The translations under genes were made by a program, and so were the position numbers. DNA of 64,000 bases, taken from positions 248,001-312,000 of the forward strand of contig NZ_JRWG01000001.1 in assembly GCF_001573155.1 (NCBI RefSeq), in the 5' to 3' direction. The notes under the pieces were generated by a model that saw only the letters and a list, made by a program, of their open reading frames with translations, did no database searches and had not been told where the DNA came from. This DNA is from Aequorivita aquimaris. Its GTDB lineage: Bacteria; Bacteroidota; Bacteroidia; Flavobacteriales; Flavobacteriaceae. Shown here one piece after another: positions 9,415 through 16,667 of the stretch (position 1 is its first letter; each line of letters starts with the position of its first letter).

Positions 9415-9431
9415 CCTTACTTTTTGTAAGG
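9415..9431. other. Small hairpin between the divergent LytTR and rteC genes
   Basis: CCTTAC (9415-9420) and GTAAGG (9426-9431) pair around a TTTTT loop, and GGGT...GCCC just outside can extend the stem imperfectly. It could be an operator or part of a leader; there is no T-run that makes it a clear terminator. Confidence 0.35.
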
Positions 9432-9528
9432 AAAAGCCCTCTCGTTTATTCTTTTTGTCCTGCTATCTTAGTTTTGATAGAACTCCCTAACTATCTAAAA
9501 CTAAAAATATTTCAACCGCTAACCTACC

Positions 9529-10362
9529 ATGAAATACTGTAACCGAATTGTAGCAAATTTGGAACGGAAAATTCAAAAAATAAATTCCGACTCCAAAAAT
9601 GTTTTTGAGGAAATCGAATTGGGAATCTTCCACAGTAAAAAAACATTGAAAACACTACGTGCCAAAATCACAACTGAAGGATTTTTATCTCCTGAAGATG
9701 AATGCCTATTCTTTAAGACCATAAAACCAAAGCCCCTGGGATACTTAATATATTATCTCATGCTGGCTAACTTTCAAACAAGCCGGCCACAAAACAGTAA
9801 TAAAATGATTAAAAAACATATCGAAAACCACATAATGCTATATCAAAGCTATTTTATGGAACATAAAGCATTCTATCAATATCTAGAACGAAAAAGAACG
9901 GATAGGGATATAGAATATTTTTTTCGTCACAACGGCATAATAAAGTTTCATCCAGATGCTTTATCCTATTGTATCGACGAAGGTTTTTCGACCTCCCACG
10001 ATTTTATTGCAGCAAAAATTTTCGCACATAAGTTGCTTATCGAAAGACTCAATAATGAGTTGAAAAATCTAAATAAGCCTATCACTACAGAAGCTCCTTC
10101 CATCGCATCAGATATGAACTGGACAGGAACAAAATCAGATTTAATTGAATTAATTTATGCACTCCACGAAACGGGAAGCATCAACAACGGCAGTACAGAT
10201 ATAAAAGATTTGGCAGACCTATTTCAGCAAGTTCTTAATATTGACCTTGGTGAATACTACCGCACCTACATAGAAATTCGCTCCCGCAAAATCAACCAAA
10301 CCAAATTCCTGGACCGAATGAAAAAAAATCTAGAGAAAAAAATGGCCGATGCAGATCAGTAA
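9529..10362 (+). CDS. rteC: RteC-domain protein
   Basis: 277 residues, recognised as RteC by the conserved central part: YLIYYLMLANFQTSRP, then YYFRHNGI-like EYFFRHNGIIKFHPD and CIDEGFSTSHDFIAAKIFAH. In the Bacteroides element CTnDOT, RteC activates the excision operon of the conjugative transposon. Here it sits immediately before a repeat block, a structured leader and an excisionase-like HTH gene, all on the plus strand, which fits that role. No integrase or tra genes lie in the window, so this is a partial or reduced element, or one member of a larger one with its ends elsewhere. ATG at 9529 is the only good start. Confidence 0.85.
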   Translation: MKYCNRIVANLERKIQKINSDSKNVFEEIELGIFHSKKTLKTLRAKITTEGFLSPEDECLFFKTIKPKPLGYLIYYLMLANFQTSRPQNSNKMIKKHIENHIMLYQSYFMEHKAFYQYLERKRTDRDIEYFFRHNGIIKFHPDALSYCIDEGFSTSHDFIAAKIFAHKLLIERLNNELKNLNKPITTEAPSIASDMNWTGTKSDLIELIYALHETGSINNGSTDIKDLADLFQQVLNIDLGEYYRTYIEIRSRKINQTKFLDRMKKNLEKKMADADQ

Positions 10363-10384
10363 ATAACAATCACACTACAAGCTG

Positions 10385-10440
10385 TCACTTCTCACTTCTC
10401 ACTTCTCACTTCTCACTACTCACTACTACCTACTCACTAC
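10385..10440. repeat. Heptanucleotide tandem repeat (CACTTCT, drifting to CACTACT)
   Basis: About eight 7-base units begin within 25 bases of the rteC stop. The unit changes from CACTTCT to CACTACT and CACTACC towards the right. There is no coding potential here. Confidence 0.9.
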
Positions 10441-10502
10441 TAAAAACACCCACCTTGGGCATACCTTGTGAATTTTATCTCCTCAATCTTTAAATCTTTG
10501 TC

Positions 10503-10596
10503 CCACGAAGGTCAAATCGTGGAAAAAGTTACCAATCTAAAAAGCCATAACCTTTGGTAGCTTTTTAGAATCCCCGCCTTCAAGCGGGGATTTTTT
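10503..10596 (+). promoter_or_regulatory. Structured leader with terminator-like hairpin before the xis-like gene
   Basis: Three structures follow each other. CCACGA (10503-10508) pairs with TCGTGG (10517-10522). CTAAAAAGC (10537-10545) pairs with GCTTTTTAG (10560-10568). TCCCCGC (10571-10577) pairs with GCGGGGA (10584-10590) and is followed by TTTTTT, giving a good intrinsic terminator 22 bases before the HTH start codon. In addition, TACCAA (10530-10535) can pair with TTGGTA (10554-10559), which interlocks with the second stem as a pseudoknot or as an alternative fold. The terminator may end rteC transcripts or attenuate the HTH gene. Confidence 0.7.
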
Positions 10597-10617
10597 CTTA
10601 TCTAAAATCTAATCTTT

Positions 10618-10896
10618 ATGCCAGCTACTATTATTACAACGGAAGATTTAATAGAATTCAAACTCGAACTTCTCGATGAAATCAAAAAATTAGTAGATCA
10701 ACTATCTGCTCCTTCAGAAACAAAAGTATATCTCAAATCGGCTGAGGTAATGGAAATGCTCTCCATCAGTCCAGGAACTCTTCAGAATCTCCGAATTAAT
10801 GGTACGCTACCCTACTCAAAAATTGGAGGAATAATTCTATATGAATTAAAAGAAATTGAACGGGTAATGGAAGAAAATAAAGTTTCAAGCTATTAA
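10618..10896 (+). CDS. Excisionase-like helix-turn-helix protein
   Basis: 92 residues. After a short helical N-terminus (about 1-30), residues 37-85 form a MerR/excisionase-type winged helix: VYLKSAEVMEMLSISPGTLQNLR, interrupted only by the wing turn, then GTLPYSKIGGIILYELKEIER. Such HTH_17 proteins are standard in Bacteroidetes integrative elements, where they act as recombination directionality factors or regulators. The gene lies behind a terminator-like leader and before two further element genes. It could be a transcription regulator rather than a true Xis; no integrase is present to decide. Confidence 0.8.
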   Translation: MPATIITTEDLIEFKLELLDEIKKLVDQLSAPSETKVYLKSAEVMEMLSISPGTLQNLRINGTLPYSKIGGIILYELKEIERVMEENKVSSY

Positions 10897-10939
10897 ATCG
10901 CTCTCAATCAGTTTGCGAATATTATTATAATACAAACCA

Positions 10940-11605
10940 ATGTCCAATGTCAACTACATCGCACACCTAAACGCTTTCTTTATGACTATCGCCAAAGATT
11001 CCCGCCTTAACCCAACCCACATAAGCCTTTATATGGCCCTCTTCAACATATGGAATATCAACCGCTTTCCAGAAGACTTTATCATAATCCGCGATGAAAT
11101 TATGAAGCTGTCAAAAATCGGTTCCAAGTCAACATACCACCGTTGCCTAAAACAACTGGATGCCTGGAAATATATCCGGTATATTCCTTCCCACAATTCC
11201 TTTAAGGGCAGTAGGGTTAGCTTGTTCATTTTCGGGACAACCTCTAAACAACCCTTGGACTCAGCCGTCCCAAATCAGGTACAACCCTTAGTACCATATA
11301 TAAACAATAAAAAACAAAATCAAAACCTATTAAAACGGGAGCTCCCGAGCAATGAAGAAAAAGTAATTGTCTTTTTTCTAGAAAATGATTGGCCAAAAAT
11401 AGAGGGCCAAAAATTCTATGCCCATTACAGCGCTATTGGATGGCGCATTGGCGGAAAAATAAAAATGATGGATTGGCACGCCTCCGCCAAAAGTTGGATG
11501 CTAAAAGTCGAAGAGCTCCAACTAAAACAAACCCCACTCCCCCAGTCCCAAAACAAAGACAACCTAAAAACCACCAAATCAAAAAACTATTGTGAACCCT
11601 TATAA
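10940..11605 (+). CDS. Putative winged-helix protein of the integrative element (unknown function)
   Basis: 221 residues. The N-terminal 110 residues look like a winged-helix domain: THISLYMALFNIWNINRFP, then MKLSKIGSKSTYHRCLKQLD and KYIRYIPSHNSFKGSRVSLF. This pattern resembles replication initiator or regulator domains of mobile elements. The middle is low complexity (NNKKQNQN). The C-terminal part has DWHASAKSWM, a phrase I associate with DnaD/DnaT-like and element-borne proteins in this phylum. The gene lies between the excisionase-like gene and an ATPase resembling a helicase loader, so a role in element replication is plausible. I do not recognise a named family with confidence. Confidence 0.7.
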   Translation: MSNVNYIAHLNAFFMTIAKDSRLNPTHISLYMALFNIWNINRFPEDFIIIRDEIMKLSKIGSKSTYHRCLKQLDAWKYIRYIPSHNSFKGSRVSLFIFGTTSKQPLDSAVPNQVQPLVPYINNKKQNQNLLKRELPSNEEKVIVFFLENDWPKIEGQKFYAHYSAIGWRIGGKIKMMDWHASAKSWMLKVEELQLKQTPLPQSQNKDNLKTTKSKNYCEPL

Positions 11606-11620
11606 TATAAATTTTTCGTC

Positions 11621-11662
11621 ACCTTGAGTAGCGTGTCCTGAGCTTGTCGAAGGGCAGTCGAA
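11621..11662. repeat. REP-like palindromic element
   Basis: The core GTCCTGAGCTTGTCGAAGG is followed by GCAGTCGAAC. It is the same family as the copies at 12277-12402 and 12537-12600, with alternating CTGAGC and GTCGAAGG blocks. Elements of this type are scattered through Bacteroidetes genomes. Confidence 0.8.
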
Positions 11663-11679
11663 CCCTTTTAAAACCACAA

Positions 11680-11736
11680 CCGAAAACCGACAACCGAAAA
11701 CCGAAAACCGACAACAGACAACAGACAACAGACAAC
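11680..11736. repeat. Heptanucleotide tandem repeat (AACCGAC/AACCGAA/AACAGAC)
   Basis: About eight 7-base units run directly up to the ATG of the ATPase gene at 11737, replacing any normal ribosome binding site region. The pattern AAC-n-GA-n is shared with the arrays at 12609-12674 and 53516-53601. Confidence 0.88.
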
Positions 11737-12531
11737 ATGAAACTTGAAACCACATTCCACCCCTCCACCCCCCATATCCTCATCGAAGGCGGGATAGAAT
11801 TTCATTTGGGAAAAAAGAAAGGAGACACAATCCTATACGATTTCCCAAAGATGCTCCGCTATCTGGATGCCAAAGGAAAATTGTTGTTCGGGAAAAAATT
11901 CAAGATTCACGAAGAAGACCATGAAATTCTTTATCAGCTCTGTGTCTATTTTATAAAAGATGAAATCAGTTGTGAAAAATTCAATATCGACCCAAACAAA
12001 GGAATAATGCTCAGTGGACCTGTAGGTTGTGGTAAAACGACGCTCATGAAATTATTACGCCACCTCGTTCCCCACCACCGTCCCTATGAAATCATTCCCA
12101 CTCGCAATATTGTTTTCGGTTTTAATAATCTAGGCTATTCAATAATCGAACAATACGGCAACAGTAATTTTTACTGTTTCGACGACCTAGGTGTAGAACC
12201 CGAAGGAAAACATTTTGGAAAAGACTGTAATGTAATGGGAGAAATCCTCCTCTCTCGCCACGAATTATTTACCCAATGTCCTCCTGAGCGCAGTCAAAGG
12301 GCTGAGCAGCCAGTCCTGAGCCTGTCGAAGGGCAGTCGAAGGACCGTCCCCAAGCAGCCTGCCCTGAGCGGAGTCGAAGTGTCGAAGGGTAGTCGAAGGA
12401 CAACCCACATAACCACAAACCTCAACGCCGAAGAAATTGAAGAGCGTTATGGCAATAGAGTTCGTAGCCGCCTCCGCGAAATGGTAAACGTAATAGGCTT
12501 CGACAAAAACACAAAAGACAAAAGAAAATAG
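11737..12531 (+). CDS. DnaC/IstB-like AAA+ ATPase carrying an in-frame REP insertion
   Basis: 264 residues from the ATG at 11737; an upstream in-frame start at 11644 would only translate REP and heptamer repeats, so I reject it. Walker A is GPVGCGKTT (Lys100) and Walker B is FYCFDDLGVE. The family loads replicative helicase or supports transposition and element replication. After ELFTQ the normal continuation THITTNLNAEEIEERYGNR is interrupted by 42 residues (12277-12402) encoded by REP palindromes, with the tell-tale peptides LSLSKGSRR and ALSGVEVSKGSRR. The insert is a multiple of three and contains no stop, so the frame survives. It lies before the sensor-2-like region; whether the enzyme still works is unknown. 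Confidence 0.83.
   Translation: MKLETTFHPSTPHILIEGGIEFHLGKKKGDTILYDFPKMLRYLDAKGKLLFGKKFKIHEEDHEILYQLCVYFIKDEISCEKFNIDPNKGIMLSGPVGCGKTTLMKLLRHLVPHHRPYEIIPTRNIVFGFNNLGYSIIEQYGNSNFYCFDDLGVEPEGKHFGKDCNVMGEILLSRHELFTQCPPERSQRAEQPVLSLSKGSRRTVPKQPALSGVEVSKGSRRTTHITTNLNAEEIEERYGNRVRSRLREMVNVIGFDKNTKDKRK
12277..12402. repeat. REP-like palindromes inserted in frame in the ATPase gene
   Basis: 126 bases of alternating CTGAGC and GTCGAAGG blocks. The best palindrome is GTCCTGAGCCTGTCGAAGGG, whose partner follows directly as CAGTCGAAGGAC. They are closely related to the intergenic copies on either side of the gene. The boundaries were set where the protein departs from and returns to the family pattern. 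Confidence 0.82.
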
Positions 12532-12536
12532 AGCCC

Positions 12537-12710
12537 GTGCTGAGCTTGTCTAAGTATCACCCTGAAAAGCCTGTCCTTAGCTCGTCGAAGAGCAGTTGAA
12601 CTCCTTAAACCGAAAACAGAAAACAGAAAACAAAAAATCGACAACAATTAACCGAAAATCAAAACAGAAGATAATGTCAGGGTGAGCGCAGTCCAACCCC
12701 TTAAATTGTC
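12537..12710. repeat. Degenerate REP-like copies and heptanucleotide-type repeats
   Basis: 12537-12600 holds two worn REP copies (GCTGAGCTTGTC, TTAGCTCGTCGAAGAGCAG). 12609-12674 has AACCGAA/AACAGAA units in loose 7-base spacing. A REP fragment GGGTGAGCGCAGTCCAAC follows near 12681. From 12710 to 12785 the sequence is AT-rich (repeated AAACTC and TAAACT) without a gene. Confidence 0.7.
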
Positions 12711-12785
12711 AAATCTACAACTCTTAAACTTATAAACTCCTAAACTTAAAAACTCACAAACCTTTAAACTCTTAAAATAAAAAAT

Positions 12786-13394
12786 ATGACCTCATCATCC
12801 TTCTGGCAATGATTCACCGCCAACGAAAACAAACTCCGAAACATTCACAATCTAACCGATTCGGAACGAACAGAACTCCAATTCTGGCTCTCACAACACC
12901 TCAAATACTATAGCCTCAAAATTGGCCACCGCCTTATTATTCCTCCAAATGGAATCGAAAAACCCACTCTCTCCTTTTCAATCTGTGGCGATCCCGAAGT
13001 GCGTAGTCTAATTCTAAGTCTAATGGCAGAAGCTCCCACATACAAAAACTGGATCATCGCTGCATCCTTAACCTCGCTGGCAGATGATCCAGACTATTTT
13101 GATAAGGAATACTGTTTAAACGGAATTACCTTGAAACCCTCCAACATCAAATTTTGGGGCGAATCTATCGATATAAAGAAAAAACAATTCATTTTAGGAA
13201 TTATTCTCGATTTCCCAATTGATAACATTGATCCAGATTTATTACGCCAAATCGTGCGCATCGTTCTTATCGACACCCTAGGAGAATCAACGTATAATCA
13301 TTATATCGAAGATTTTATCGTCCATTCAAAAATCCCTGAAGACGAAGAAATTTTTGAGCTCTATGAACTCAAAATGTATTTGGAGGAACTTTGA
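12786..13394 (+). pseudogene. Element-borne hypothetical gene broken by an early in-frame TGA
   Basis: From ATG 12786 the frame reads MTSSSFWQ, then TGA at 12810-12812, then continues open for 193 codons (FTANENKLRNI ... MYLEEL) to the stop at 13394. The flavobacterial proteins I recall of this kind begin with FWxWF, so the stop most likely replaces a Trp codon (TGG to TGA). Downstream the frame is intact and protein-like, with no further lesions, which suggests a very recent mutation, a sequencing error, or reinitiation at an internal start such as GTG 12999. The function of the family is unknown to me; it is a companion of the ATPase gene in the element. Confidence 0.72.
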
Positions 13395-13517
13395 CCGCTG
13401 GCGAGCAAGCAAATTTTAGTATGAAAAACTATTGTCGTAGTCTCCATCCAGTGCTACTCTCCTTCAATCTAAATTCCGTTATGGATCGGAAACAATAACT
13501 AAAGCAAAAAAGTAAAG

Positions 13518-15152
13518 TTAGTGTTTAACCTCATCCGCCAGCCACACCCCATATTTATTCCATAACTCGTACATAACAAGCCACTCCGAAATCCAAGGAA
13601 TAACATCCACAAAATTTAAATCCAAGAAAAGTGGAAGATCTTTAGGATAGTAAAGGCATAGACTATTGCCAGGATATAAGTGAGGTGTATTCCCAAATTG
13701 TATTTTATTGTCATTGAGAACAAAAACTCTTTCCTTTCTACCTGTTCTATTTATATCATATTCTACCAACAATTCATATTCTTTCTTACAACCATTTGGC
13801 TTTATTTTTCCTTTACCTAATAGTTTACCGTCTTTCACCATAGTCCACAACCAAGGAAAATTATCTTCAATAAACTGTTTTTGTATATGCGCAGCAATAT
13901 AGTTTTTGGAGTCTTTGATAAGGTTGCCTTGGTTAAGTTTTAATTCAAGACCCCCGTAATTACGGTTTGGCGCACTCTTATAGCCCTTATTTTCGGTTAT
14001 ATTACCTCTGGAATCAACATAGTTATTCCCTGTCAATATCGTAAGACCCGCTTTTTCAAGGGTATCGCCTTGGCCTCTAGAAAAATCTTCCATTTGCGCT
14101 TTTAAAATAGTCTTGGTTCTTGTGCTTCCAAACAATTCTTCAGCAATTCCAAAATCCCCCTTTTTAAGACGTTCCCATTTCTCTTTATAGCTTTTTGCAA
14201 AAGCTATAAACTGGATATAATATTCATTATCCTTGTCCCATTTATCAGTAAAGTCCTCTTCAGGATCAACTGGATTAAGCACCTTAATCCTTTTGTAAAC
14301 ACCTCTGCTTTCAAAAAGTTGTTGATATTCAGAATAATGCTCCAAAATACGATTAAGAACATTGTCGATGGTTTCATAAATTGAAGCTTCCCCTTGATAA
14401 AACTGTGCAAAAATAGTTGTCAATATTATACTTGACGTTCTATACTTAGGCTTCTCACTAAAATATACATCACGATAACGCTTTGTAAGTTGAACAGCTC
14501 TTTTCAAAGGCTCTTTTAAATAAATATTCTCACTGGGCAAATCTTCCTGCTCTGCTTTCGCTTCATTTAAGGAAACAAAATCACTAAAGGCCTTTCTCAA
14601 TAAAATAGGCTGTCTCACATCTCGAGCCCTATCTAAAAACCAGCCAGAATAGCCCTTTGGAAATGAAGAAGTCCAAGATGCCAACTCTCTATCTGGGACT
14701 TTCAATCTGTCTCCATTCTCGATGATAATGCATCCGGGAAGTACATCAAGATGAAAATCCCCCGAATAATTTATACGAGCGCAACGGTTCTTAGGTTCCA
14801 GTTTAATACGATAAACTTCGTTTTCAGTAAACACTCGAATTAAATGATTATAAATCTCTGACGAACTATATTTATAATACAGATCTCTAATCTGTACTAC
14901 AATGTCCAAATCAAACTCATCTTTTCCAATAGGCTTTGTAGTAGTTCCAATAGCCTTCGATCCCTGGGGATAGACAACAAAATCAATCTTTGAGAAAAAA
15001 ACTGGATCTCCTTTTAAAAGGTCATAAATTGCATTGTATGCAGTCTCCATTTTCTTGGAGCGTGTTTCGCCCAACTCCAGTGATTCCGCTAGCCTGGCGA
15101 GCAAATCTTCCCTTTGGAAGCCGTGATTGTATAAGTATTCTTGAAAGTTCAT
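13518..15152 (-). CDS. CBASS CD-NTase (cGAS/DncV-like nucleotidyltransferase)
   Basis: 544 residues. The nucleotidyltransferase core is clear: GS at 64-65 in YPQGSKAIGT, the metal-binding Asp81 and Asp83 in EFDLDIVV, and a third acidic residue, Asp136, in FHLDVLPG. A helical substrate-binding half follows (about 200-350). CD-NTases make cyclic di- or trinucleotides when phage infection is sensed, and these activate a downstream effector. The ending is longer than in most CD-NTases (about 400 residues), with an extra beta-rich part at about 420-544. It is the last gene of the operon and abuts the 2TM-NUDIX gene (stop and start adjacent). No Cap2/Cap3 or HORMA/TRIP13 genes are present, so this looks like a type I CBASS. 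Confidence 0.9.
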   Translation of the reverse strand: MNFQEYLYNHGFQREDLLARLAESLELGETRSKKMETAYNAIYDLLKGDPVFFSKIDFVVYPQGSKAIGTTTKPIGKDEFDLDIVVQIRDLYYKYSSSEIYNHLIRVFTENEVYRIKLEPKNRCARINYSGDFHLDVLPGCIIIENGDRLKVPDRELASWTSSFPKGYSGWFLDRARDVRQPILLRKAFSDFVSLNEAKAEQEDLPSENIYLKEPLKRAVQLTKRYRDVYFSEKPKYRTSSIILTTIFAQFYQGEASIYETIDNVLNRILEHYSEYQQLFESRGVYKRIKVLNPVDPEEDFTDKWDKDNEYYIQFIAFAKSYKEKWERLKKGDFGIAEELFGSTRTKTILKAQMEDFSRGQGDTLEKAGLTILTGNNYVDSRGNITENKGYKSAPNRNYGGLELKLNQGNLIKDSKNYIAAHIQKQFIEDNFPWLWTMVKDGKLLGKGKIKPNGCKKEYELLVEYDINRTGRKERVFVLNDNKIQFGNTPHLYPGNSLCLYYPKDLPLFLDLNFVDVIPWISEWLVMYELWNKYGVWLADEVKH

Positions 15153-15980
15153 CTATATTATAAATTTAGTGTGTTGTCCTATTCTTAGTTTGTGATCCTG
15201 AAAGCATTCCTTTTCAATTTCATCTTTGGTGACAAATGCATACTGGTTCGTAAACGTATCCCTTGCGAATAATGCTTTTAACTCCCGTAGCTGATTCATA
15301 TTTAACTCAATCTGAAATATGTCATAGATCAGAGTGTGGTACTGTTCATCTTCGAATCTATTTTGTTTACTAAGGATATTTTCGTGGGAATACAAGTATT
15401 CAGTGCGAATGGTTTGGAAATTTTCTTTTGTTAAAATTTCCGTTTCCAAAACTTCCTCATAAAACTCCCTCCAAGCGCCAGTCTCCCTATCTTTCCGCGA
15501 CTTGAACCATCTTATTATATCGGGAATGTGCTTGGCCTTAACAAAAAAACGCAAATCCTTACTATTTTTTTTATCTGGTTTTGGATGAGCTTCCCATTCC
15601 TTGTAGATATCCTTGTTACCTACTAGTTTATAAACCCCGCCAACTGGCTGATACTGCTCAACCTTGGATCCCTTAACCAAGAAATACCCTTCGGATCCTG
15701 AAATCTTTATCCTTAATAAATAACTTAGGGACACATAGGTTTTCTTATTAGGAATAAATAGAGAACACTTTACAGCAGTCCAAAAGTATTTACCTTGACA
15801 TTTTATCGTTTCATAAACACCTATGGCACAAGTCGTCATTAAGGTCACCGATATGGGCACTAATAATTCCGTATGGAGTACTGTTACAGATTCCAAAAAA
15901 ACATACCTATAAACGAGATATCCCAATGCCACTATAAAGAGAGCACAATACCCGAAAAATCTTTTTAAATCATTACTCAT
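15153..15980 (-). CDS. CBASS membrane effector: two TM helices plus SMODS-associated NUDIX domain (Cap16-like)
   Basis: 275 residues. Two hydrophobic helices lie at about 9-27 and 37-55, followed by a cytosolic part. The C-terminal part carries a NUDIX-like segment: GGVYKLVGN around 114-122 and the box-like GAWREFYEEVLET at 168-180 (the canonical box is GX5EX7REUXEEXGU). This matches the SMODS-associated NUDIX effectors described with CD-NTases and listed as 2TM-NUDIX (Cap16) membrane-disrupting effectors. The second half of the NUDIX box is incomplete, so the domain may bind the cyclic nucleotide rather than hydrolyse it. It overlaps the LRAT-like gene by 8 bases and abuts the CD-NTase gene. 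Confidence 0.82.
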   Translation of the reverse strand: MSNDLKRFFGYCALFIVALGYLVYRYVFLESVTVLHTELLVPISVTLMTTCAIGVYETIKCQGKYFWTAVKCSLFIPNKKTYVSLSYLLRIKISGSEGYFLVKGSKVEQYQPVGGVYKLVGNKDIYKEWEAHPKPDKKNSKDLRFFVKAKHIPDIIRWFKSRKDRETGAWREFYEEVLETEILTKENFQTIRTEYLYSHENILSKQNRFEDEQYHTLIYDIFQIELNMNQLRELKALFARDTFTNQYAFVTKDEIEKECFQDHKLRIGQHTKFII

Positions 15981-16389
15981 CGGAAAAAAGTAATTTTAAT
16001 AAAATTAAACTTCCAAGTAGAGCATATCCAGTTTTCACTTGACCACTTTCACATTTTCCAAACTGCACCCAATTTGCAAAGTGCTCACAGTTGAAGTTTA
16101 AGAGACTATACCGTGCTCCTAACATAGAGTATGCTCTATTGACAGCTTCATTTCGCTGATGAAACGAACCTATAAACCTTCGTACACTGACTGGCTCGTA
16201 TTCTCTTAATAATTCCATTAGCTCTCGGTCAGACAAAATCTTAACGCCATCAAAAAGGTTTCCTACAAAAGTGTTCATCCCAGCATAAACGATATAATGG
16301 TTAAGGATTCTCCCCAGCCCTTTTCGCTTTTTTGCTACTAGCACGTCACCAGCAAATAGGGATGGTGAATTTTGAAATGTGGTCATCAT
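15973..16389 (-). CDS. LRAT-like (NlpC/P60 superfamily) thiol enzyme in the CBASS operon
   Basis: 138 residues with the LRAT signature: an N-terminal GDVLVAKKR strand, His31 in NHYIVYAG, and the catalytic Cys101 in NFNCEHFANW. A hydrophobic C-terminal helix (about 120-135, GYALLGSLILLKLL) suggests membrane association, as in eukaryotic LRAT/HRASLS phospholipid-acting enzymes. Family members are acyltransferases, phospholipases or thiol hydrolases. The gene is locked in the CBASS operon by an 8-base overlap with the 2TM-NUDIX gene. I know of no established LRAT component of CBASS, so it may be a second, lipid-directed effector or an accessory enzyme; that is inference. Confidence 0.8.
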   Translation of the reverse strand: MMTTFQNSPSLFAGDVLVAKKRKGLGRILNHYIVYAGMNTFVGNLFDGVKILSDRELMELLREYEPVSVRRFIGSFHQRNEAVNRAYSMLGARYSLLNFNCEHFANWVQFGKCESGQVKTGYALLGSLILLKLLFSDE

Positions 16390-16394
16390 AATAT

Positions 16395-16568
16395 TTATTT
16401 TTCCTTACGAACTCCTTTAAATTTTCCTCCAGTTGTCTTTACATCCATAAAGCGTCCTGTTTCGTTATCCCTTTTCACAAACAAGTTAGTCTTTGGATTG
16501 AGTACTTGTGACCTCTGTTTTACAGCTCCCTTTCGAGCATTGTCTCCAGTTGGTTTATTTGTTGCCAT
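16395..16568 (-). CDS. Conserved basic small protein (57 aa), first gene of the CBASS operon
   Basis: The ATG at 16568 gives 57 residues beginning MATNKPTGDNARKGAVKQRS, continuing through LNPKTNLFVKRDNETGRFMDV, and ending KGVRKEK. I recognise this GDNARxGAVKxRSQ ... KRDxxTGRFMDVK pattern as a widespread small bacterial and phage-associated protein without an assigned function. It is strongly basic, lacks a signal or membrane segment, and looks like a nucleic-acid-binding or structural peptide. It lies 5 bases before the LRAT-like gene and directly behind the divergent promoter, so it is transcribed with CBASS. It may be an accidental passenger, but its position in the leader of a defence operon is notable. 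Confidence 0.75.
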   Translation of the reverse strand: MATNKPTGDNARKGAVKQRSQVLNPKTNLFVKRDNETGRFMDVKTTGGKFKGVRKEK

Positions 16569-16616
16569 ATATTAAAGTTTAGTGTTACTAATGTTATATG
16601 CTCTTTTATTAATATT

Positions 16617-16648
16617 TTTTGCCACCATATGGCAAAATTTTAGTTTTT
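16617..16648. promoter_or_regulatory. Divergent promoter/operator between CBASS and the sigma-ImmA operon
   Basis: TTTTGCCA (16617-16624) and TGGCAAAA (16630-16637) form a perfect 8-bp inverted repeat with a 5-base spacer. On the plus strand, TTTG at 16618-16621 is 19 bases before TAGTTTTT at 16641-16648, which fits a Bacteroidetes -33/-7 promoter for the sigma-like gene starting at 16668. On the minus strand, TTTTG (16637-16633) is followed after 18 bases by TATTAATA, a weaker -7 for CBASS. One palindrome thus covers both -33 elements and is a natural operator. Confidence 0.6.
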
Positions 16649-16667
16649 TTAAGCATATTTACATTGA

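Noticed and set aside
9538-9543. TGTAAC inside the first codons of rteC
   Set aside because: It is coding sequence and lacks the second element at the right spacing.
11644-11736. N-terminal extension of the ATPase gene from the ATG at 11644
   Set aside because: It would translate REP and heptamer repeats (KTDNRKPKTDNRQQ); the ATG at 11737 starts the family-like sequence.
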